Source: Geminicoccaceae bacterium (GTDB taxonomy: Bacteria; Pseudomonadota; Alphaproteobacteria; Geminicoccales; Geminicoccaceae). From it: a stretch of 64,000 nucleotides of DNA. The stretch is from the NCBI GenBank assembly GCA_020638465.1, contig JACKIM010000001.1, forward strand, positions 1,021,501-1,085,500, in the 5' to 3' direction. The notes beneath the pieces are model-generated. The model saw nothing but the letters and a program-made list of their open reading frames with translations. It made no database searches and had not been told where the DNA came from. Below, in pieces: positions 1 to 9,910 of the stretch; the first letter of the stretch is position 1; each line of letters begins with the position of its first letter. The position numbers and the translations under genes are program-made.

Positions 1-2613
1 GTCGTCACCCGCCGCATCCTCGAAAACCCCGGCTGGTACACGGCCTATACGCCCTATCAGGCGGAAATCAGCCAGGGACGGCTGGAAGCGATCCTCAATT
101 TCCAGCAAATGATATGTGATATCACGGCGATGGATATCGCCAACGCCTCGCTGCTCGACGAAGGCACGGCGGCAGCCGAAGCCATGGCGATGGCTCATCG
201 TACCAGCAAGGCCAAGAACGACACCTTCCTCGCGGACGAGCGCTGCCATCCGCAGACTTTGGGTGTGCTCCGGACCCGGGCCCGTTCGCTTGGTATCGAC
301 CTGCGCATCGGCAAGGTCGAGGAACTGGTCGAGAGCACCGAATGCTTCGGTGGACTGGTCCAATACCCGGATACCTATGGTGTCCTGCGCGATCCGACCG
401 CGGTGATTGAAAAACTCCATGGAAAGAAGGCGCTCGCGATTGTCGCATCCGACCTGCTCGCGCTCTGCATGATCAAGCCGCCGGGTGAAATGGGTGCGGA
501 CGTGGTGCTCGGTTCGGCCCAGAGGTTCGGCGTTCCCATGGGCTATGGCGGACCCCATGCGGCCTTCTTCGCCACACGCGAGGCCTACAAGCGATCCATG
601 CCGGGCCGCATCATCGGCGTATCGGTGGACAGCGCCGGCCGCCCTGCCCTGCGCATGGCACTCCAGACCCGCGAGCAGCACATCCGACGCGAGAAGGCGA
701 CGAGCAACATCTGCACCGCCCAGGTACTGCTGGCCGTCATCGCGGGCATGTATGCCGTCTATCACGGTCCCGAAGGTCTCAAACGGATTGCGCGACGCAT
801 TCACCGAATGGCGAAGATCCTGCGTGCGGGACTCCTGGAACTCGGCTTCGATGTCGAGGACGAGATCTTCTTCGATACCATTACCGTGCGCGTTCCCGGC
901 CAGGCCGAGCGTATCGCCGCACGGGCCCGCGAGGGTCATATCAATCTGCGCGTGATCGACCGCGACCGAATCGGTATCGCCCTCGACGAAACCACGCGCC
1001 GCAGCGAAGTCAAGGCCCTGTGGAAGGTCTTCTCGCGCAAGGCGCCGGACAGGCTGAGCGTTGCGGCGATGGACGAGAAGGTCGGCACGATGCTCTTCCC
1101 CGAAGCGCTGCGGCGTACCTCGTCGTTCCTCGATCATCCGGTCTTCCATCTCTATCACGGCGAAACCGAGATGCTTCGGTACCTGCGCAGGTTGCAGGCC
1201 AAGGATATCTCACTCGACCGGTCGATGATCCCGCTCGGGTCATGTACGATGAAACTGAATGCCACCACCGAGATGGAACCGGTGACATGGCGGGATGTTG
1301 CCCATCTGCATCCCTTCTGCCCGCTGGAACAGGCTCAGGGCTACGAACAGCTCTTCGAGGAGCTTGAGGACTGGCTCGCTGAAATCACCGGCTTCGATGC
1401 GGTCTCGCTGCAACCCAATGCCGGCAGTCAGGGAGAATACACCGGATTGCTGGTGATCAAGCGGTATCTCGAAAGGTCGGGCCAGAGCGAGCGTGATATC
1501 TGCCTCATCCCTTCATCCGCACATGGCACCAATCCCGCCAGTGCAGTACTCGCCGGATTGCGGGTCGTGGTGGTCGGCTGCGATGAGAACGGCAATGTCG
1601 ATGTCGAGGATCTCAGGGCCAAGGCTGCGCAGCATGCGGACAGGCTCGCCGCGCTGATGGTCACCTACCCGTCGACGCATGGCGTGTTCGAGGAAGCCAT
1701 CGTCGATATCTGCCAGATCGTGCATGACCACGGTGGGCAGGTTTATCTCGATGGCGCCAATCTCAACGCGCAAGTGGGTGTCTGCCGGCCCGGAGATTAC
1801 GGGGCCGATGTCAGCCATATCAACCTGCACAAGACATTCTGCATCCCGCATGGCGGTGGCGGACCGGGAATGGGACCGATCGGCGTCAAGTCCCACCTGG
1901 CACCGTTCCTTCCCGACCACCCTGTGGTCAAGGGCGTCAATCCCGCCGCCTCCGGCGATGAGCCGGTCGGCAACGTGTCGGCCGCCCCGTGGGGTTCGGC
2001 GTCGATCCTGCCCATCTCATGGGCCTACATCGCGATGATGGGACCTGGGGGTCTCAGGCGAGCGACAGCGGTGGCAATCCTGAGTGCGAACTATGTCGCC
2101 AGACGTCTCGAAGGGCATTTCGACGTGCTCTATCGGGGCCGGAACGGAAGGGTGGCGCATGAATGCATCATCGACATCCGCGACATCAAGGAACGCACCG
2201 GCATCACTGCGGAGGACATCGCCAAGCGGCTGATGGATTTCGGTTTCCATGCACCGACGATGTCGTTCCCCGTGGCCGAGACGCTGATGATCGAACCGAC
2301 CGAAAGCGAATCGAAGGCGGAACTCGACCGGTTCTGCGACGCGATGATCGCCATCGCGGGTGAAATAGCCGAGATCGAACGCGGCGACATGGATCGCGAT
2401 GTCAATCCGCTGAAGAACGCCCCCCATACTCACCACCTGCTGCTTGAGGACTGGACCCTTCCCTACAGCCGCGAAAAGGCCCTTTTCCCGGACGCCCGCA
2501 CTCGCGATGACAAGTACTGGCCACCTGTGGGGCGCGTGGATAATGTCTATGGTGACAGGCACCTGATATGTACCTGCCCGCCGATCGAGGACTATCAACA
2601 AGCGGCCGAATAG
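1..2613 (+). CDS. gcvP: Glycine dehydrogenase (decarboxylating), P-protein; 5' end outside the window
   Basis: PLP-dependent P-protein of the glycine cleavage system, which decarboxylates glycine and passes the aminomethyl group to lipoylated H-protein. The frame is open from base 1 ([20 protein letters not shown]...), so the first in-frame ATG at 109 is internal. About 870 residues are visible of the usual ~950, missing only the extreme N-terminus. Both halves of the fused single-chain form are present. Diagnostic motifs are [13 protein letters not shown] at the start of the second half and the PLP-lysine segment [19 protein letters not shown]. The stop overlaps the AGGAG that serves the next gene, so the two are probably co-transcribed. 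gcvT and gcvH presumably lie upstream, outside the window. Confidence 0.97.
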   Translation, partial: VVTRRILENPGWYTAYTPYQAEISQGRLEAILNFQQMICDITAMDIANASLLDEGTAAAEAMAMAHRTSKAKNDTFLADERCHPQTLGVLRTRARSLGIDLRIGKVEELVESTECFGGLVQYPDTYGVLRDPTAVIEKLHGKKALAIVASDLLALCMIKPPGEMGADVVLGSAQRFGVPMGYGGPHAAFFATREAYKRSMPGRIIGVSVDSAGRPALRMALQTREQHIRREKATSNICTAQVLLAVIAGMYAVYHGPEGLKRIARRIHRMAKILRAGLLELGFDVEDEIFFDTITVRVPGQAERIAARAREGHINLRVIDRDRIGIALDETTRRSEVKALWKVFSRKAPDRLSVAAMDEKVGTMLFPEALRRTSSFLDHPVFHLYHGETEMLRYLRRLQAKDISLDRSMIPLGSCTMKLNATTEMEPVTWRDVAHLHPFCPLEQAQGYEQLFEELEDWLAEITGFDAVSLQPNAGSQGEYTGLLVIKRYLERSGQSERDICLIPSSAHGTNPASAVLAGLRVVVVGCDENGNVDVEDLRAKAAQHADRLAALMVTYPSTHGVFEEAIVDICQIVHDHGGQVYLDGANLNAQVGVCRPGDYGADVSHINLHKTFCIPHGGGGPGMGPIGVKSHLAPFLPDHPVVKGVNPAASGDEPVGNVSAAPWGSASILPISWAYIAMMGPGGLRRATAVAILSANYVARRLEGHFDVLYRGRNGRVAHECIIDIRDIKERTGITAEDIAKRLMDFGFHAPTMSFPVAETLMIEPTESESKAELDRFCDAMIAIAGEIAEIERGDMDRDVNPLKNAPHTHHLLLEDWTLPYSREKALFPDARTRDDKYWPPVGRVDNVYGDRHLICTCPPIEDYQQAAE

Positions 2614-2621
2614 GAGCCCTG

Positions 2622-3905
2622 ATGGAAGAAACCGAAGTCGCCGTCATTGGCGGCGGCATCGCCGGTACGATGACGGCCTATTTCCTGGCGTCAGCCGGCG
2701 TACCCGTGACCCTGCTCGAAAAGGGACGGATCGCCTGCGAGCAATCTTCACGCAATTGGGGATGGATCCGCAAGCAGGGCCGTGACCCTCGCGAAATTCC
2801 CGCCATAAAGCTCAGTCTCGAACTGTGGAATGAAATCGTTCCGCAACTGGACGAGGATATCGGTTTCTTCCAGGGCGGTACCACCTATCTGGCCGAAACG
2901 GACAAGCGTCTGGCCGGCCTCGAACGGTGGCTCGTGCATGCCAGGGAACACGGGCTGGACAGCCGCATGCTGAGCACGGGTGAAGTCAGCCACATGCTCC
3001 AGACGAATCACCAGCCCTTCAAGGGCGCATTGTTCACGCCGAGCGACTACCGGGCCGAACCCCAGCGGGCCGTTCCGGCGATAGCCCGGCGGGCGAAGGC
3101 GCTGGGTGCCCGGATCCACGAGCGTTGTGCCGTGCGCGGTCTCGAACATTCGGGTGGACGCGTTTCGGCGGTAATCACCGAAAAGGGCCCGGTGCGCTGC
3201 AAGGCCGTGGTGCTGGCGGGCGGTGCCTGGTCGCGGCTGATGCTCAAGCATCTCGGCCTGCATCTGCCGCAGCTGGCCGTGAAAGCCTCCGTGATGCGTT
3301 CGAACGAGGCACCGCTCATTACCCAAAGCGGTGTCAGTTGCGAACGTGCGGCATTCCGGCGGCGGCGCGACGGCGGCTATACCATTGCGCGCAGCGGTTC
3401 CAGCACGTTTGAAATCACGCCGGGTGCCATTCGCGACATGTGGCTTTACCGCCATGTCATTCGTACCGACCTCCCCAGCATGAAACTTCGCATTGGCACG
3501 AAGTTCCTTCGCGATTTCTTCGGTCGGGTGGACTGGAGCCTTGACGAACCGGGTCCGTTCGAGGCCATGCGTGTCCTGGATCCTCCGCCCGATCATGCCT
3601 TGCTTGACGATGTTCTCAGGGATGCAAAGGAATTGTTCCCACAACTGGAAGATGTTCAGTCCGTGGAGAGATGGGCTGGCATGATCGACGTATTGCCGGA
3701 TGTGATACCGGTGATGAGTCCGGTCGCAGCCATGCCGGGCCTGCTGGTGGCCACTGGCTTTTCCGGTCACGGCTTCGGCATGGGAGCAGCGACCGGCCGT
3801 ATCATGGCGGCACTCGCCACGGGCGAGGAACCTCCGGTCAATGTCGATGCCTTCCGGTTCGAGAGATTCACCGATGGGAGCGAGATTCGCCCCTACGAAT
3901 GGTAG
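2622..3905 (+). CDS. FAD-dependent amino-acid oxidoreductase (DAO family)
   Basis: 427-residue flavoprotein of the D-amino-acid oxidase/dehydrogenase superfamily. It would oxidise an amine or amino acid substrate that cannot be named from sequence. The N-terminal Rossmann motif VIGGGIAGTMTAYFLASAG and the following acidic strand end (VTLLEKG) bind ADP of FAD. The segment SSRNWGWIRKQGRDP is typical of a proteobacterial DAO subgroup. The C-terminal GFSGHGFGMGAATGRIMA closes the FAD site. ATG 2622 is preferred over the in-frame start at 2568 because AGGAG (2612-2616) lies 5 nt upstream and overlaps the gcvP stop. Position behind gcvP suggests a role in glycine, sarcosine or D-amino-acid catabolism; that is inference. 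Confidence 0.85.
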   Translation: MEETEVAVIGGGIAGTMTAYFLASAGVPVTLLEKGRIACEQSSRNWGWIRKQGRDPREIPAIKLSLELWNEIVPQLDEDIGFFQGGTTYLAETDKRLAGLERWLVHAREHGLDSRMLSTGEVSHMLQTNHQPFKGALFTPSDYRAEPQRAVPAIARRAKALGARIHERCAVRGLEHSGGRVSAVITEKGPVRCKAVVLAGGAWSRLMLKHLGLHLPQLAVKASVMRSNEAPLITQSGVSCERAAFRRRRDGGYTIARSGSSTFEITPGAIRDMWLYRHVIRTDLPSMKLRIGTKFLRDFFGRVDWSLDEPGPFEAMRVLDPPPDHALLDDVLRDAKELFPQLEDVQSVERWAGMIDVLPDVIPVMSPVAAMPGLLVATGFSGHGFGMGAATGRIMAALATGEEPPVNVDAFRFERFTDGSEIRPYEW

Positions 3906-3926
3906 CAAGCAGGGGAATGTCTCCCC

Positions 3927-5117
3927 TCAACCCGCCCAGGGCCTGAAATGCTTGGCAAGCGTCAGGCCCTGACGGGCATAGTTCGACCCGATGTCCTGTC
4001 CGTAGAGCCGGTAGGGAGGCTCGATCAGGTCGTGATAGACGATCCGGCCCATGATCTGGTTGTCGTCGATGATGAACGGCACCTCGTGCGCCCGCACCTC
4101 CAGCACCGCCCGCGTCCCGCGGGTACCGTCGGCATGATAACCGAAGCCCGGATCGAAGAATCCGGCATAGTGCACCCGGAACTCGCCGACCGACGTGTCG
4201 TAGGCGATCATTTCCCCTGCCGTATCGGGGGGTACCCACACCGCCTGCCGGGATGCAAGGATGTAGAAGTCGTCGTTGCGCAGGATCAGTCCACGACGTC
4301 CGGGTCTGGTAACCGGCTGCCAGAAGTCCTTCGCCGCATATGCTCCCACATTGTCGAGGTCGATGGGCGTGGTGACATTCTTGCGGGCGCGATAACCGAT
4401 GATCCCGGAACCATCCACACCTGAAATGTCGACGCGAATGGCGACACCGGCATTCTTGATGTCGGGATCGTCCTCATCCGGAATCAGATGGTATCGGTCA
4501 TGCAATTCGCGCAAGGCCGCATCGGACGGGCGTGGACTGCCGCGCTGGATGCGCAATTGCAGCAATCGAGCCCCTTCCCGCGCGAGAATATTGAACGACC
4601 TCGGGGAAATCTCGGCATAGAGCGGACCGCGATAATTGGCCGGAACCCTGTCGAACTCCGTACCATAGTCGGTGATCAGGCGCGTGAAGACGTCCAGGCG
4701 ACCCGTCGAGCTCTTGGGGTTGGCAATACCCGAGTAACGTTTTCGCAGTTCGAGGCGTTCGAGAAGCGGAACGATGTAGACGCTGCCCCTTTCCAGTACC
4801 GCACCTTCACGCAGATCCAGACGTGCCATGGTCAGACCGGCGATGCGCTCGGCCACCGTCCGACCGGAACCCGGCAGAAAGGATGCCTCCACCAGAAAGG
4901 CTTCGGCACCCAACCGCAGATCAATACTCGAAGGCTGCACCTGACCTTTCGCCAGAGGTGGTGCGATTACCTGCCAGCCCAGCAACTCTTCGAGCCTGTG
5001 CGACGGCAGAATGCCCGTGGTCCGTGTCGTCGTGCCCTGGGGAAGCCCATGCTGCGTACGGCGTTGTTCGGGCAGGGATGCGAACAGTTCCGGTTCGTCG
5101 TCTTCTGATGCTGGCAT
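3927..5117 (-). CDS. dcd: 2'-deoxycytidine 5'-triphosphate deaminase, two-domain form
   Basis: 396-residue dCTP deaminase converting dCTP to dUTP for thymidylate synthesis. It is about twice the length of the E. coli Dcd trimer subunit and matches the tandem-domain deaminase found in alphaproteobacteria. The N-terminal unit contains QPSSIDLRLG and the substrate-site-like segment SGIANPKSSTGRLDVFTRLI. The C-terminal unit contains PGFGYHADGTRGTRAVLEVRAHEVPF, equivalent to the G-x-G-x-A/H-E region of dCTP deaminase/dUTPase folds. It starts 18 bp after the rho stop on the same strand, so it is likely the last gene of the hemE-hemJ-rho-dcd run. It ends 21 bp from the convergent flavoprotein gene. 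Confidence 0.9.
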   Translation of the reverse strand: MPASEDDEPELFASLPEQRRTQHGLPQGTTTRTTGILPSHRLEELLGWQVIAPPLAKGQVQPSSIDLRLGAEAFLVEASFLPGSGRTVAERIAGLTMARLDLREGAVLERGSVYIVPLLERLELRKRYSGIANPKSSTGRLDVFTRLITDYGTEFDRVPANYRGPLYAEISPRSFNILAREGARLLQLRIQRGSPRPSDAALRELHDRYHLIPDEDDPDIKNAGVAIRVDISGVDGSGIIGYRARKNVTTPIDLDNVGAYAAKDFWQPVTRPGRRGLILRNDDFYILASRQAVWVPPDTAGEMIAYDTSVGEFRVHYAGFFDPGFGYHADGTRGTRAVLEVRAHEVPFIIDDNQIMGRIVYHDLIEPPYRLYGQDIGSNYARQGLTLAKHFRPWAG

Positions 5118-5135
5118 GGGATCGTGAATGTCGGG

Positions 5136-6902
5136 CTAGTTGTTCATCGAGGACCAGAAATCCTCATTGGTCTTGGCAAAGCGCAGCTTGTCGGTGATGA
5201 ACTCGATCCCGTCGACGGTTCCCATCGGATTGAGGATGCGACGCAACACCCACATGCGTGACAGGGTCGCCCTGTCGACCAGCAGCTCCTCCTTGCGGGT
5301 GCCGGACTTGTTGATGTCGATCGCCGGATAGACGCGCTTGTCGGCGACACGGCGGTCGAGGACGATCTCCGAATTGCCGGTTCCCTTGAACTCCTCGAAG
5401 ATCACCTCGTCCATGCGCGATCCGGTGTCGATCAGCGCCGTGGCAATGATGGTAAGCGACCCGCCATCCTCGATATTGCGCGCGGCACCGAAGAAGCGCT
5501 TGGGCCGCTGTAGCGCGTTCGCGTCGACGCCGCCCGTCAGCACCTTGCCGGAACTCGGTACGACGGTGTTGTAGGCCCGGGCGAGCCGCGTGATCGAGTC
5601 GAGCAGGATCACCACGTCCTTGCCGTGCTCGACAAGTCGCTTGGCCTTCTCGATCACCATTTCCGCGACCTGAACATGACGGGATGCCGGTTCGTCGAAG
5701 GTCGAGCTCACCACTTCGCCGCGGACCGAACGTTGCATGTCGGTCACTTCTTCCGGCCGCTCGTCGATGAGCAGCACGATCAGATGGACTTCAGGGTGAT
5801 TGGCCATGATCGCGTGAGCGACATTCTGCATCAGCACGGTCTTGCCGGTCCGCGGAGGTGCCACGATCAGACCGCGTTGCCCCTTGCCAAGGGGCGCGAC
5901 GATGTCGATGACGCGCGTGCTCGTATCCTTCTTTCCCTCGACTTCGAGCATCAGCTTTTCGGTGGGGAAATAAGGCGTGAGATTTTCGAAATGCACGCGA
6001 TGGCGCGCAACCTCCGGCGGGTCGTAGTTGATCGTGTTGGCCCGCAGCAGCGCGAAATAGCGCTCTCCCTCCTTCGGTGCCCTGACCATGCCCTGGACGA
6101 TGTCGCCCGTGCGCAACGCGAAGCGGCGTATCTGCGAAGGAGATACATAGATATCGTCGGGGCCGGCCACGTAGTTCACGTCCGGCGAACGCAGAAACCC
6201 GAATCCGTCCTGGAGAATCTCCAGCACCCCCTCGCCCGTGATCGGCACGCCCGTCTGGGCCAGCTGCTTGAGCACCGCGAAAACGAGATCGGATTTCTTC
6301 AGCGTCGTGGCTTCGGGAATGCCGATTTCCTCTGCGTAACTCAGCAGTTCCCCTGGCGGGCGACGTTTCAGTTCGGAGAGATTTATGGCCGGCAGACTCG
6401 GATCGGGCTCGACATACTGCTGGCGCTCGGGTCGTTCCTGACGGTCCTGCCGTTGATTGCGCTCACCGCGCTCGCCACGACGCGGGCGGCGCGGGCGGTC
6501 ACCACGACGCGGCCGCTCGCGGTTTCCCTCGTCCTCGTCGGACGCGCCGGTTGTCTCCTGCTCGGCCGGCACACCCGCTTCGCGCCCGCTATCACGCTCC
6601 CCCTCGCCTTCAGATTCAGGCTCGAACAACAACTTCGCTGCCTTGCCGTCATCGGCATCCGGAGCGACATCAGGTTCCGGAGGTTCGAACGAACTCATGG
6701 CCCCGTTCTCACCGGCATCTCCAACCTCGGGCTCCGGCTTCGATGCAGGTTGCTCCTTTTCGGCGGCAGGCTGATCCGCGGTCGCGGCGACGTCCGTTTC
6801 GTCTTTCGGTCGCGGCTTGCGGGCACGGCGGCGGCGGACAGGTTTCGTCTCGTCGATAGCCAGATCGGTCGGCTCAGCTTGCTGGTCGTCGGACTCGGTC
6901 AC
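5136..6902 (-). CDS. rho: Transcription termination factor Rho with long charged N-terminal extension
   Basis: 588-residue hexameric RNA-dependent ATPase that terminates transcription. Residues ~1-170 are a low-complexity acidic then Arg-rich extension (repeats such as [19 protein letters not shown]) placed before the canonical N-terminus at [18 protein letters not shown]. Next come the cold-shock-like RNA-binding domain ([26 protein letters not shown]), Walker A ([12 protein letters not shown]), Walker B ([15 protein letters not shown]) and the Q/R loops. E. coli Rho is 419 residues, so the extra length is the extension, which is common in GC-rich bacteria and may aid RNA binding or phase separation (inference). 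It sits next to hemJ/hemE as in other alphaproteobacterial origin regions. Confidence 0.98.
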   Translation of the reverse strand: MTESDDQQAEPTDLAIDETKPVRRRRARKPRPKDETDVAATADQPAAEKEQPASKPEPEVGDAGENGAMSSFEPPEPDVAPDADDGKAAKLLFEPESEGEGERDSGREAGVPAEQETTGASDEDEGNRERPRRGDRPRRPRRGERGERNQRQDRQERPERQQYVEPDPSLPAINLSELKRRPPGELLSYAEEIGIPEATTLKKSDLVFAVLKQLAQTGVPITGEGVLEILQDGFGFLRSPDVNYVAGPDDIYVSPSQIRRFALRTGDIVQGMVRAPKEGERYFALLRANTINYDPPEVARHRVHFENLTPYFPTEKLMLEVEGKKDTSTRVIDIVAPLGKGQRGLIVAPPRTGKTVLMQNVAHAIMANHPEVHLIVLLIDERPEEVTDMQRSVRGEVVSSTFDEPASRHVQVAEMVIEKAKRLVEHGKDVVILLDSITRLARAYNTVVPSSGKVLTGGVDANALQRPKRFFGAARNIEDGGSLTIIATALIDTGSRMDEVIFEEFKGTGNSEIVLDRRVADKRVYPAIDINKSGTRKEELLVDRATLSRMWVLRRILNPMGTVDGIEFITDKLRFAKTNEDFWSSMNN

Positions 6903-6950
6903 GGTGTCGAAGGACCTTTCATTGGCAGCTCGAACTCATCGAGCGGATAC

Positions 6951-7388
6951 TCAAAACGGCTTGAAAACCACGAATATGAGAATGATGATGAAAATGACGG
7001 TGGGGACCTCGTTGAGGATCCGGTACCACCGCTCGGGCTTGGGTCGCTCATCATTGGCGAACTTCCGCACATGAGCTGATATTATACCATGATACGCACT
7101 CAGGAGGATCACGAACAGAAGCTTCGCATGCAGCCAGCCCGAAGACCAGTAACCGAGGTCGGTCGCCAGCCACAGCCCCATGATCCATGTCGAGACCATG
7201 GCCGGGGTGGCTATCGCCCTGAGCAGGCGACGTTCCATGATCTTGAACGTTTCCGAGGTCACGGAACCGGGCTCGGTACCGACATGATAGATCATCAGCC
7301 TCGGCAGATACCACATCGCCGCCATCCAGGCCGCAAACGAAAATATGTGAACCACCCGAAGCCAGGATGATAGATCGTCCAGCATCAC
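6951..7388 (-). CDS. hemJ: HemJ-type protoporphyrinogen oxidase
   Basis: 145-residue integral membrane protein of the UPF0093/HemJ family, which oxidises protoporphyrinogen IX to protoporphyrin IX in the inner membrane. Four hydrophobic segments are visible (about residues 10-28, 55-75, 80-102 and 123-145). The family's conserved histidine is present as His14 (RVVHIFSFAAWM), and the conserved lysine lies in the HAKLLFV segment. Length is normal for HemJ. It sits between hemE and rho on the same strand, which agrees with a haem-biosynthesis role and with the hemE-side flank of the alphaproteobacterial origin. Confidence 0.92.
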   Translation of the reverse strand: MMLDDLSSWLRVVHIFSFAAWMAAMWYLPRLMIYHVGTEPGSVTSETFKIMERRLLRAIATPAMVSTWIMGLWLATDLGYWSSGWLHAKLLFVILLSAYHGIISAHVRKFANDERPKPERWYRILNEVPTVIFIIILIFVVFKPF

Positions 7389-7518
7389 GCCAACTGAATT
7401 GTCTTACTGATAAGGAAGTGTTCAGGGACTGGAGCCAAAACCCGAGGCCGCAATCTGTCGGTGCCGGTTCGGGTCGGAAGTTCGAACGGATCGTGCACCT
7501 TGCTGAAGCAGTATTGGA

Positions 7519-8568
7519 TCATCTGGATCGCGATTTCAAGTGCTCAACGACGCAAAGGACATTTTCCGGCGGTGTCTGCGGCACAATTCCATGTCCGAGG
7601 TTGAAGATATACGGTCGTCCGGCCCATGCATCGGCAATCCGTTCGGCCGAACGGATCATGGTTTCCCCTCCCGCGACCACAGCCATCGGGTCGAGGTTGC
7701 CCTGGAGGCACGGCACCAGATCCCCGGGCAGAGCGGTTGCCGCCCAGGCGGGATCGAGCGAGGTATCGAGCGACAGGCCATCGGGCCGGACGACACGGGC
7801 AAAATCGACGCATGCCGGACCGATCGCGCGGGGAAAGGCGATGACCGGGATGTCGGGTGCGAAGGCGCGCAGGTTGTCGACGATCCGGGCAGTCGGTTCA
7901 TCACACCACCGCTGGCGTTCATCGGGTGCAAGCACGTTGGCCCAGCTGTCGAACAGCTGAATGACCTCGGCTCCGGATTCCACCTGCCGTCGCAGGTAGA
8001 TCGTGATCGCCTCGCAGAGCAGGTCGATGACGGCCTTGAAAAGGCCCGGCCGGGTCCGGGCCATGAGCCGCGTCGTCGGGAAATCCTTCGACCCCGCCCC
8101 TTCGATCATGTAGGCCGCCAGCGTCCATGGCGCACCGGCAAAGCCGATCAGCGTCACGTGTGGCGGCAAGGCTCCGCGCAAACCTTCGAGAATGGCAAAG
8201 ACCGGCGCAAGGTGCTCGACCACCCTTTCGCTGGAGAGCTTCGCGAGGTCACCCTCATGGCGAAGGGGTGTCAGCTTCGGCCCCTCGCCTTCGACAAAGC
8301 CCACATCGGCTCCCAGTGCATCCGGGATGACAAGGATATCCGAAAAGAGAATGGCCGCATCGAAGGGAAAGCGCCTTAATGGCTGCAATGTCACCTCGAT
8401 AGCCAGTTCCGGGGTGTAACAAAGATCGAGAAACGACCCGGCCCTGGTTCTCGTCCGTCGATATTCCGGGAGATACCGACCCGCCTGCCGCATGAACCAG
8501 ACCGGGATCTCGTCCGTGAATTCACCTGCCAGAGCGGCCTGAACGAGCTTCCGCTTGCGAACGGCCAT
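7519..8568 (-). CDS. hemE: Uroporphyrinogen decarboxylase
   Basis: 349-residue cytosolic enzyme converting uroporphyrinogen III to coproporphyrinogen III. The N-terminal signature PVWFMRQAGRYLPEYR with its substrate-binding arginines is intact, as are FSDILVIPDALG and GFAGAPWTLAAYMIEG. The ATG at 8568 (MAVRKRK) is chosen over an upstream TTG at 8592 because GAGGAG lies ~7 nt ahead of it and homologues start there. Transcription runs away from the gap at 8569-8930, proposed here as oriC. In Caulobacter and Rickettsia hemE is the left-hand neighbour of the origin (established knowledge). Confidence 0.97.
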   Translation of the reverse strand: MAVRKRKLVQAALAGEFTDEIPVWFMRQAGRYLPEYRRTRTRAGSFLDLCYTPELAIEVTLQPLRRFPFDAAILFSDILVIPDALGADVGFVEGEGPKLTPLRHEGDLAKLSSERVVEHLAPVFAILEGLRGALPPHVTLIGFAGAPWTLAAYMIEGAGSKDFPTTRLMARTRPGLFKAVIDLLCEAITIYLRRQVESGAEVIQLFDSWANVLAPDERQRWCDEPTARIVDNLRAFAPDIPVIAFPRAIGPACVDFARVVRPDGLSLDTSLDPAWAATALPGDLVPCLQGNLDPMAVVAGGETMIRSAERIADAWAGRPYIFNLGHGIVPQTPPENVLCVVEHLKSRSR

Positions 8569-8930
8569 TGCTTTTCTCCTCTTCCCTATCAAGAATCTTT
8601 AAAAATATTGTAGTTGTAGTTGGTGGGGATGATAGCGGGGATTACGGCGCTCGCCGCACGCCGTCCAGTACCCATCCACATGACTGTCCGCAAGGCAAAC
8701 GAGGTTGTGGATAAGGGAGATAACATGTCAAAGCCGTTGAATCTGCGAAGAACATGCGGAAGCATGATCCTGTGCGGATCTTTCGAACATGTAGGGTGGC
8801 ATGAAAAACCCTGCGTTCTCCCATCCACAAAAAGGATGAAAGAGGCTGATCGGCTGAGATATCATCAGGCTCTATCAGGGAGGATGGATTCTCACAGCTC
8901 ATCCTCATTTCTTCCCCACTCAGCCTGTGG
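8569..8930. other. oriC: Putative chromosomal replication origin (oriC) between hemE and ppsR
   Basis: This is the only stretch longer than 300 bp without a gene. It lies between divergent hemE and the DUF299/RP001-type gene, the arrangement flanking the origin in Caulobacter crescentus and Rickettsia prowazekii. It contains a perfect DnaA box (8706-8714), two copies of CCATCCACA (8672-8680, 8821-8829) and a third inverted copy straddling its right edge (8926-8934). An AT-rich stretch lies at about 8591-8616. Three GANTC motifs (8593, 8739, 8887) could be CcrM methylation sites. I saw no paired TTAA CtrA half-sites. It must also hold the divergent promoters of hemE and ppsR. Two parS sites lie 7-10 kb to the right, as expected near an origin. 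The assignment rests on synteny plus boxes, not on experiment. Confidence 0.7.
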
Positions 8931-8934
8931 ATGG
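8672..8934. repeat. Three copies of DnaA-box-like CCATCCACA
   Basis: Identical 9-mers CCATCCACA occur at 8672-8680 and 8821-8829 on plus and at 8926-8934 on minus (TGTGGATGG). Each differs from the consensus DnaA box only in the first two bases. The last copy overlaps the ppsR start codon. They are plausibly weaker DnaA sites of the proposed origin. Confidence 0.5.
8706..8714 (-). promoter_or_regulatory. Perfect consensus DnaA box
   Basis: The plus strand reads TGTGGATAA, i.e. TTATCCACA on the minus strand, an exact match to the high-affinity DnaA box. It sits centrally in the hemE-ppsR gap. Confidence 0.7.
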
Positions 8935-9815
8935 TCATGCGCCTGCATCTTCATCTGATTTCCGATTCGACCGGCGAGACGGTGACGACGGTCGCCCGCG
9001 CCGCGGTGTCGCAATTCGAGGACGTGGTGGCGGTCGAGCATGTGTGGTTCTTCGTGCGAACCCGGACCCAGCTCGACCAGGTCCTGACCATCATCGACGC
9101 CCTGCCCGGCATCGTCGTCTTTACCCTGGTGTCGCCGGAGCTGCGGCACGTCCTTCAGGAACATTGCCGTCAGCGAGGAATTCCGAGCGTTCCGGTCCTG
9201 GATTCCCTCATGAGTGCCCTCACCAACATGCTGGGATCGGCCGGCCGGCCGCAGATCGGCCGCCAGCATGCCATGGATGACGGCTATTTTTCGCGCATCG
9301 AGGCCATGGATTTCGCGATGCGGCACGATGACGGTCAGTTCTACGAGGAACTGGACGAGGCCGACGTCGTGCTCGTTGGGGTTTCGCGGACGTCGAAGAC
9401 ACCCACTTGCGTCTATCTGGCCAATCGTGGTCTCAAGTCTGCAAATATTCCCATCGTGCCGGACCTTCCCCAACTCCACATTCTCGAAAGACTGCAAAAA
9501 CCCCTGGTCGTCGGCCTTACCATCAATCCCGAGTCGCTCGTTCACATCCGCCGCAGCCGGCAGAAGATGCTGGGGATCGATCACGATGACGACAGCCGAT
9601 ATGGCGGCGATTATGCGGATGTCGAACGGGTTCGCAGGGAGCTGGTCCTCGCCCGGCGGCTTTTTGCCCGCAACAACTGGCCCGAGATCGATGTTACAAA
9701 ACGATCGGTTGAGGAAACTGCTGCAACAATCTACCAATTATACCAATCTCGTGTTAGTCCCGAAATCGAGGCGATTGTCGGCACGTCGGAAGATGGCGGC
9801 AACTCTTCCGACTGA
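8931..9815 (+). CDS. ppsR: Pyruvate,phosphate dikinase/PEP synthase regulatory kinase-phosphorylase (DUF299)
   Basis: 294-residue bifunctional serine/threonine kinase and phosphorylase of the DUF299 family, which inactivates and reactivates PEP-synthesising enzymes by ADP-dependent phosphorylation and Pi-dependent phosphorolysis. The N-terminus HLISDSTGETVTTVARAAV and the P-loop-like segment VLVGVSRTSKTPTCVYLANRG are family signatures. Two ATGs, 8931 and 8937, are possible starts. A variant DnaA box overlaps the first. This is the homologue of the gene called RP001/CC0001 that marks the right side of the alphaproteobacterial origin. The maf-aroE-coaE-dnaQ genes that often follow it are not present here. 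Confidence 0.92.
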   Translation: MVMRLHLHLISDSTGETVTTVARAAVSQFEDVVAVEHVWFFVRTRTQLDQVLTIIDALPGIVVFTLVSPELRHVLQEHCRQRGIPSVPVLDSLMSALTNMLGSAGRPQIGRQHAMDDGYFSRIEAMDFAMRHDDGQFYEELDEADVVLVGVSRTSKTPTCVYLANRGLKSANIPIVPDLPQLHILERLQKPLVVGLTINPESLVHIRRSRQKMLGIDHDDDSRYGGDYADVERVRRELVLARRLFARNNWPEIDVTKRSVEETAATIYQLYQSRVSPEIEAIVGTSEDGGNSSD

Positions 9816-9910
9816 TGATGGTTGCCATGGCGGTTTCTTGGTGTGGACAGCGGGTGCCATGAGGCCCGCGCGCGATGCAGGTAGTTGCAACAGGGCGAGA
9901 CGGCGGATCG

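Noticed and set aside
3911..3927. AGGGGA / TCCCCT hairpin between convergent gene ends
   Set aside because: Only 6 bp with no T-run; too weak to call a terminator.
5625..7079. 484-residue open frame on plus across rho and hemJ
   Set aside because: It is antisense to complete rho and hemJ and arises from GC-rich codon bias; its sequence shows no family motif.
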